This document shows, in pieces, positions 24,328 through 26,287 of a stretch of DNA of 26,287 nucleotides (within the stretch, counting starts at the first letter, position 1; each line of letters starts with the position of its first letter). The stretch is from Leucobacter_A sp035514995. GTDB lineage: Bacteria > Actinomycetota > Actinomycetes > Actinomycetales > Microbacteriaceae. The DNA lies in assembly GCA_035514995.1 (NCBI GenBank), contig DATJCC010000085.1, positions 1-26,287 on the forward strand. Direction: 5' to 3'. The notes under the pieces are model-generated. The model made no database searches. It was not told where the DNA came from and saw only the letters and a program-made list of their open reading frames with translations. The position numbers and the translations under genes were made by a program.

Positions 24328-25368
24328 TTAGAGCCCGATTCGTTCGCTTAAATCTGCGAGCCATGCGTCACGCTTTGAACCGATTTCAGAAGCCGGAACA
24401 TCGTGTGGGTTACTTGGTAGTGGCGCAAATTCATCCCATTCAGCTGGGATGTTTGCTTCAGCGTCTACCGGGTAAACATACATTGTATCTGCAATTGTAT
24501 TTTGAAACTCTTCTGAAAATAAGTATTCGATTAAGAGTTTGGCTCCCTCAGTGTTATTTGCACCATTTAAGATTCCTGCATATTCAACCGTGCTTGAACA
24601 GGTGTCAAGCAGGGCTGATGTTTGTGATTCTGTTCCTTCATCATTAATTGTGTATGCGGGTGAAGAGCTGTAAGAAACCACTATCGGATATGTTCCATCA
24701 GGGGATCCGGCCGTAAAATGTGTGTAGTATGCGTCGCTCCAGCCCTGTTCAATGCGTGCGTCATTCTCAATTAGATTCTCCCAGTAGTCGAGTGCTTGTT
24801 CAGGACCAAACTCCGCGATCGTCCCCAAGTAAAAAGATCCGCCAGTGGTTGAAGCAGTCGGGTCTAAAAGTACTGTCAAACCTTTGTATTTTTCATCTAT
24901 CAGGTCAAAATAAGTTTTAGGTTCAGACATGGAGTTTTCAGCAAACCAAGTTTTATCAATGTTGATGCATGTTGCCCCCAGACTAACGGGAACCATTGAC
25001 CCTTGATCGTCAAAAAGAAACTCTTTGGCTCTTTCAGGAAGGTTATCTGGTACGAATGGCACTATGACGTCATTTTCAACGAGTCGTGAAGCAAAAAAGT
25101 TATCTATTCCGTAGAATGCATCTGCAAGAGGCGCACCTTTGGTCAGTGCAAGTGTTGTGGTTAGCTCTTCACCACCACCGGATGTGACAACTTTAACCTG
25201 CAGTCCTGTAGCTTCACTCGCTGCCACGGCGAACTCTTCGTTGGGAAAAGAATCATGCACAATTAGCGTGACCTCGTCAGTGACAGAATCAGATGATTGA
25301 CATCCGCTTAAAAGCATAAGACTCGCGATTGTAAGAGCGCTAAACTTGAATATATTTTTTATGCTCAA
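24328..25368 (-). CDS. thiB: Thiamine-type ABC transporter binding lipoprotein (ThiB-like)
   Basis: Captures the substrate outside the cell. A 346-residue lipoprotein: KN/K start, hydrophobic core and lipobox LSGC with Cys23. The mature protein is a type II periplasmic-binding fold of the ThiB/iron-binding superfamily, with LIVHDSFP near the start, GAPLADAFYGIDN, LLDPTASTTGG and SYSSSPAY, which are typical ThiB-like stretches. Translation begins at TTG; the Shine-Dalgarno region GGAGGAAGGAAG (25377-25388 on the complement) is the 3' end of a TPP riboswitch, 8 bases before the TTG, so translation is very likely shut off by TPP. Genes thiB-thiP-thiQ follow in order. Thiamine, its phosphates or a related pyrimidine are all possible substrates. 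Confidence 0.93.
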   Translation of the reverse strand: MSIKNIFKFSALTIASLMLLSGCQSSDSVTDEVTLIVHDSFPNEEFAVAASEATGLQVKVVTSGGGEELTTTLALTKGAPLADAFYGIDNFFASRLVENDVIVPFVPDNLPERAKEFLFDDQGSMVPVSLGATCINIDKTWFAENSMSEPKTYFDLIDEKYKGLTVLLDPTASTTGGSFYLGTIAEFGPEQALDYWENLIENDARIEQGWSDAYYTHFTAGSPDGTYPIVVSYSSSPAYTINDEGTESQTSALLDTCSSTVEYAGILNGANNTEGAKLLIEYLFSEEFQNTIADTMYVYPVDAEANIPAEWDEFAPLPSNPHDVPASEIGSKRDAWLADLSERIGL

Positions 25369-25376
25369 TTAAAGAA

Positions 25377-25465
25377 CTTCCTTCCTCCGCTGGAATTACC
25401 CAGATCAGGTTGAACGGTCGGAGCACTTTACTCCCTCTCAGCCCTTTCGGACTCCCGTGAATTGC
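25377..25465 (-). promoter_or_regulatory. TPP riboswitch (THI element) controlling thiBPQ
   Basis: On the minus strand the conserved THI-box core is unmistakable: CACGGGAGTCC, then GGGCTGAGAGGG (25433-25444 region), a CTCCGACC turn, and ACCTGATCTGGGTAATTCCA ending in GCGGAGGAAG (25410 down to about 25379). TPP binding folds these into two helical arms. The 3' end is itself the thiB ribosome binding site, which argues for translational control. The aptamer begins only about 6 bases after the stop of the upstream gene, with no terminator-like stem between aptamer and thiB. Confidence 0.96.
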
Positions 25466-25470
25466 AGTGC

Positions 25471-26287
25471 CTAGTCTACACTGTCATCTCGAGTTTGCAT
25501 ATTCTCCTCGTCTAACTTCAAGCTCTCCCATGAATATTCTTCAAGCAGTTGCTCTTCTGTTAAAGGTTGTGCAAGTTTTTGTTCCTTGCTTCCTTTGTGA
25601 AACCAGGGCTTTTGTTTATCGTTTGTGGGATCCGCTATCCGTGATAGATCCTCTGTCTCATTTGTGTCGTCTGCAGCATCTATCTTTACAGTGCCCACCT
25701 CTACAGTGCCCACCTCTAGAGTGCCAACATCACTTAGTCCGGTTGCTGGAGACAACTTGATTTCTACGGTTTCTGTTTCGTCTACAGAAACCGTTTTTTC
25801 TTTTACAAATAGATCTTTATAGTCTGGTATTCGTCTTAGAAGCAGACCAAATAAAACCCCAGCACCCATCTCTGCAGCTAAAATCCATGCAAATGGCCAG
25901 GTGCTGACACCCAAGCTATCCATTCTTCCTGGACCGATTGATCCAGAACTCAAAACGGCTAAAGCAACCATTGCCATCAATAATATTAAGCTTGCCAAAA
26001 TCACAACAGAACTGGTAATTAGAACTGTCGGATTTCTAAATTCGGGCAACTTTCCGAACAAAATACCAATAACTGTTCCGGAGATAATAATGATGACAGC
26101 GCTTAATATGCTCCAATCTCCAAGGCCCTGCGGGATGGCACCAAAAATAGGGACCGCAGGCAATGGACCTAAAAGAGGTTCTATTGGGTCTGCCAAAGAA
26201 CCAGTGCCGATACTGAAACCAGCTCCGCTTAACCAAGCAATAGCCCAGATAATAAAAACTGGCAAAAAGACAAGTTGAAGCAAAAAT
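25471..26287 (-). CDS. DUF6350 (PerM-like) membrane protein, N-terminus outside the window
   Basis: The C-terminal part (about 270 residues seen) of a polytopic membrane protein; the frame stays open to the right window edge, so the true start lies beyond. Several hydrophobic helices (WLSGAGFSIGTG, then LGPLPAVPIFGAIPQG, VVILASLILLMAMV, WILAAEMGAGVLFG) match the DUF6350 family, whose mycobacterial member PerM aids cell division and envelope integrity. A long acidic cytoplasmic tail (last 110 residues) carries an internal VGTLEVGTVEVGTVKID repeat and ends in RDDSVD. The TAG stop lies directly before the TPP riboswitch, so this gene probably supplies the promoter for, or reads into, the thiamine operon. 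Confidence 0.85.
   Translation of the reverse strand, partial: FLLQLVFLPVFIIWAIAWLSGAGFSIGTGSLADPIEPLLGPLPAVPIFGAIPQGLGDWSILSAVIIIISGTVIGILFGKLPEFRNPTVLITSSVVILASLILLMAMVALAVLSSGSIGPGRMDSLGVSTWPFAWILAAEMGAGVLFGLLLRRIPDYKDLFVKEKTVSVDETETVEIKLSPATGLSDVGTLEVGTVEVGTVKIDAADDTNETEDLSRIADPTNDKQKPWFHKGSKEQKLAQPLTEEQLLEEYSWESLKLDEENMQTRDDSVD
25688..25732 (-). repeat. 15-bp tandem repeat inside the DUF6350 coding sequence
   Basis: ACAGTGCCCACCTCT occurs at 25688-25702 and 25703-25717 without change, and a third, diverged copy follows at 25718-25732. In protein it gives the EVGTV/EVGTV/EVGTL pentapeptide repeat in the acidic tail. In frame, so the reading frame survives copy-number change. Confidence 0.9.

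Noticed and set aside
1..26287. Defence system, prophage, transposon or biosynthetic cluster
   Set aside because: All clearly coding genes are housekeeping or transport; no integrase, transposase, toxin-antitoxin, nuclease or synthase signatures are seen on either strand.

Overview
The window (26.3 kb) is a stretch of chromosomal, mostly housekeeping DNA from an actinobacterium. The best match is a small-genome, moderately low-GC member of the Micrococcales/Microbacteriaceae type; the exact taxon is inference. Evidence for Actinobacteria: the fused E2-E1 2-oxoglutarate decarboxylase/dehydrogenase of about 1,230 residues (Kgd/OdhA type), a GuaB1-type IMPDH-related protein followed by two CNNM/CorC-like proteins, an actinobacterial uracil-DNA glycosylase motif (GQDPYP), and a DUF6350 (PerM-like) gene in the neighbourhood of purN-purH. 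No mobile element, CRISPR array, phage gene, tRNA or rRNA is visible.

Layout. (1) 1-4640, plus strand: tail of an unknown gene, a cold-shock protein with a long leader carrying two perfect palindromes, a nucleoside-deaminase-like gene followed by five short tandem repeats, then two adjacent DEAD-box RNA helicases (RhlE-like and DeaD/CsdA-like) closed by a bidirectional terminator. This looks like a cold-adaptation / RNA-remodelling cluster. (2) 4659-7591, minus strand: an orphan branched-chain-amino-acid-type binding lipoprotein, then an SDR dehydrogenase and ung that overlap or nearly abut. (3) 7769-11025, plus strand: metY and metX (direct sulfhydrylation route to methionine), then a YceI-like lipoprotein. 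(4) 11069-14882, minus strand: guaB1 and two CNNM/CorC-like membrane proteins, joined by ATGA overlaps. (5) 15046-19175, plus strand: kgd and a META-domain lipoprotein. (6) 19237 to the right edge, minus strand: DUF6350 membrane protein (cut by the window edge), TPP riboswitch, thiBPQ-like ABC transporter, purN, purH and a small membrane protein, all tightly packed and probably largely one transcription unit.

The most notable feature is region 6. In mycobacteria the DUF6350 gene (perM), purN and purH are neighbours; here a TPP-riboswitch-controlled thiamine transporter sits inside that block with almost no intergenic DNA, so thiamine supply and late purine synthesis may be transcriptionally linked. 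A second theme is the recurrence of short, perfect or near-perfect tandem duplications (15-24 bp) at gene boundaries (about 1154, 6794, 7720 and 11009) and inside one coding sequence (25688). I found no convincing wholly new multi-gene system; the remaining interest lies in regulatory structure.
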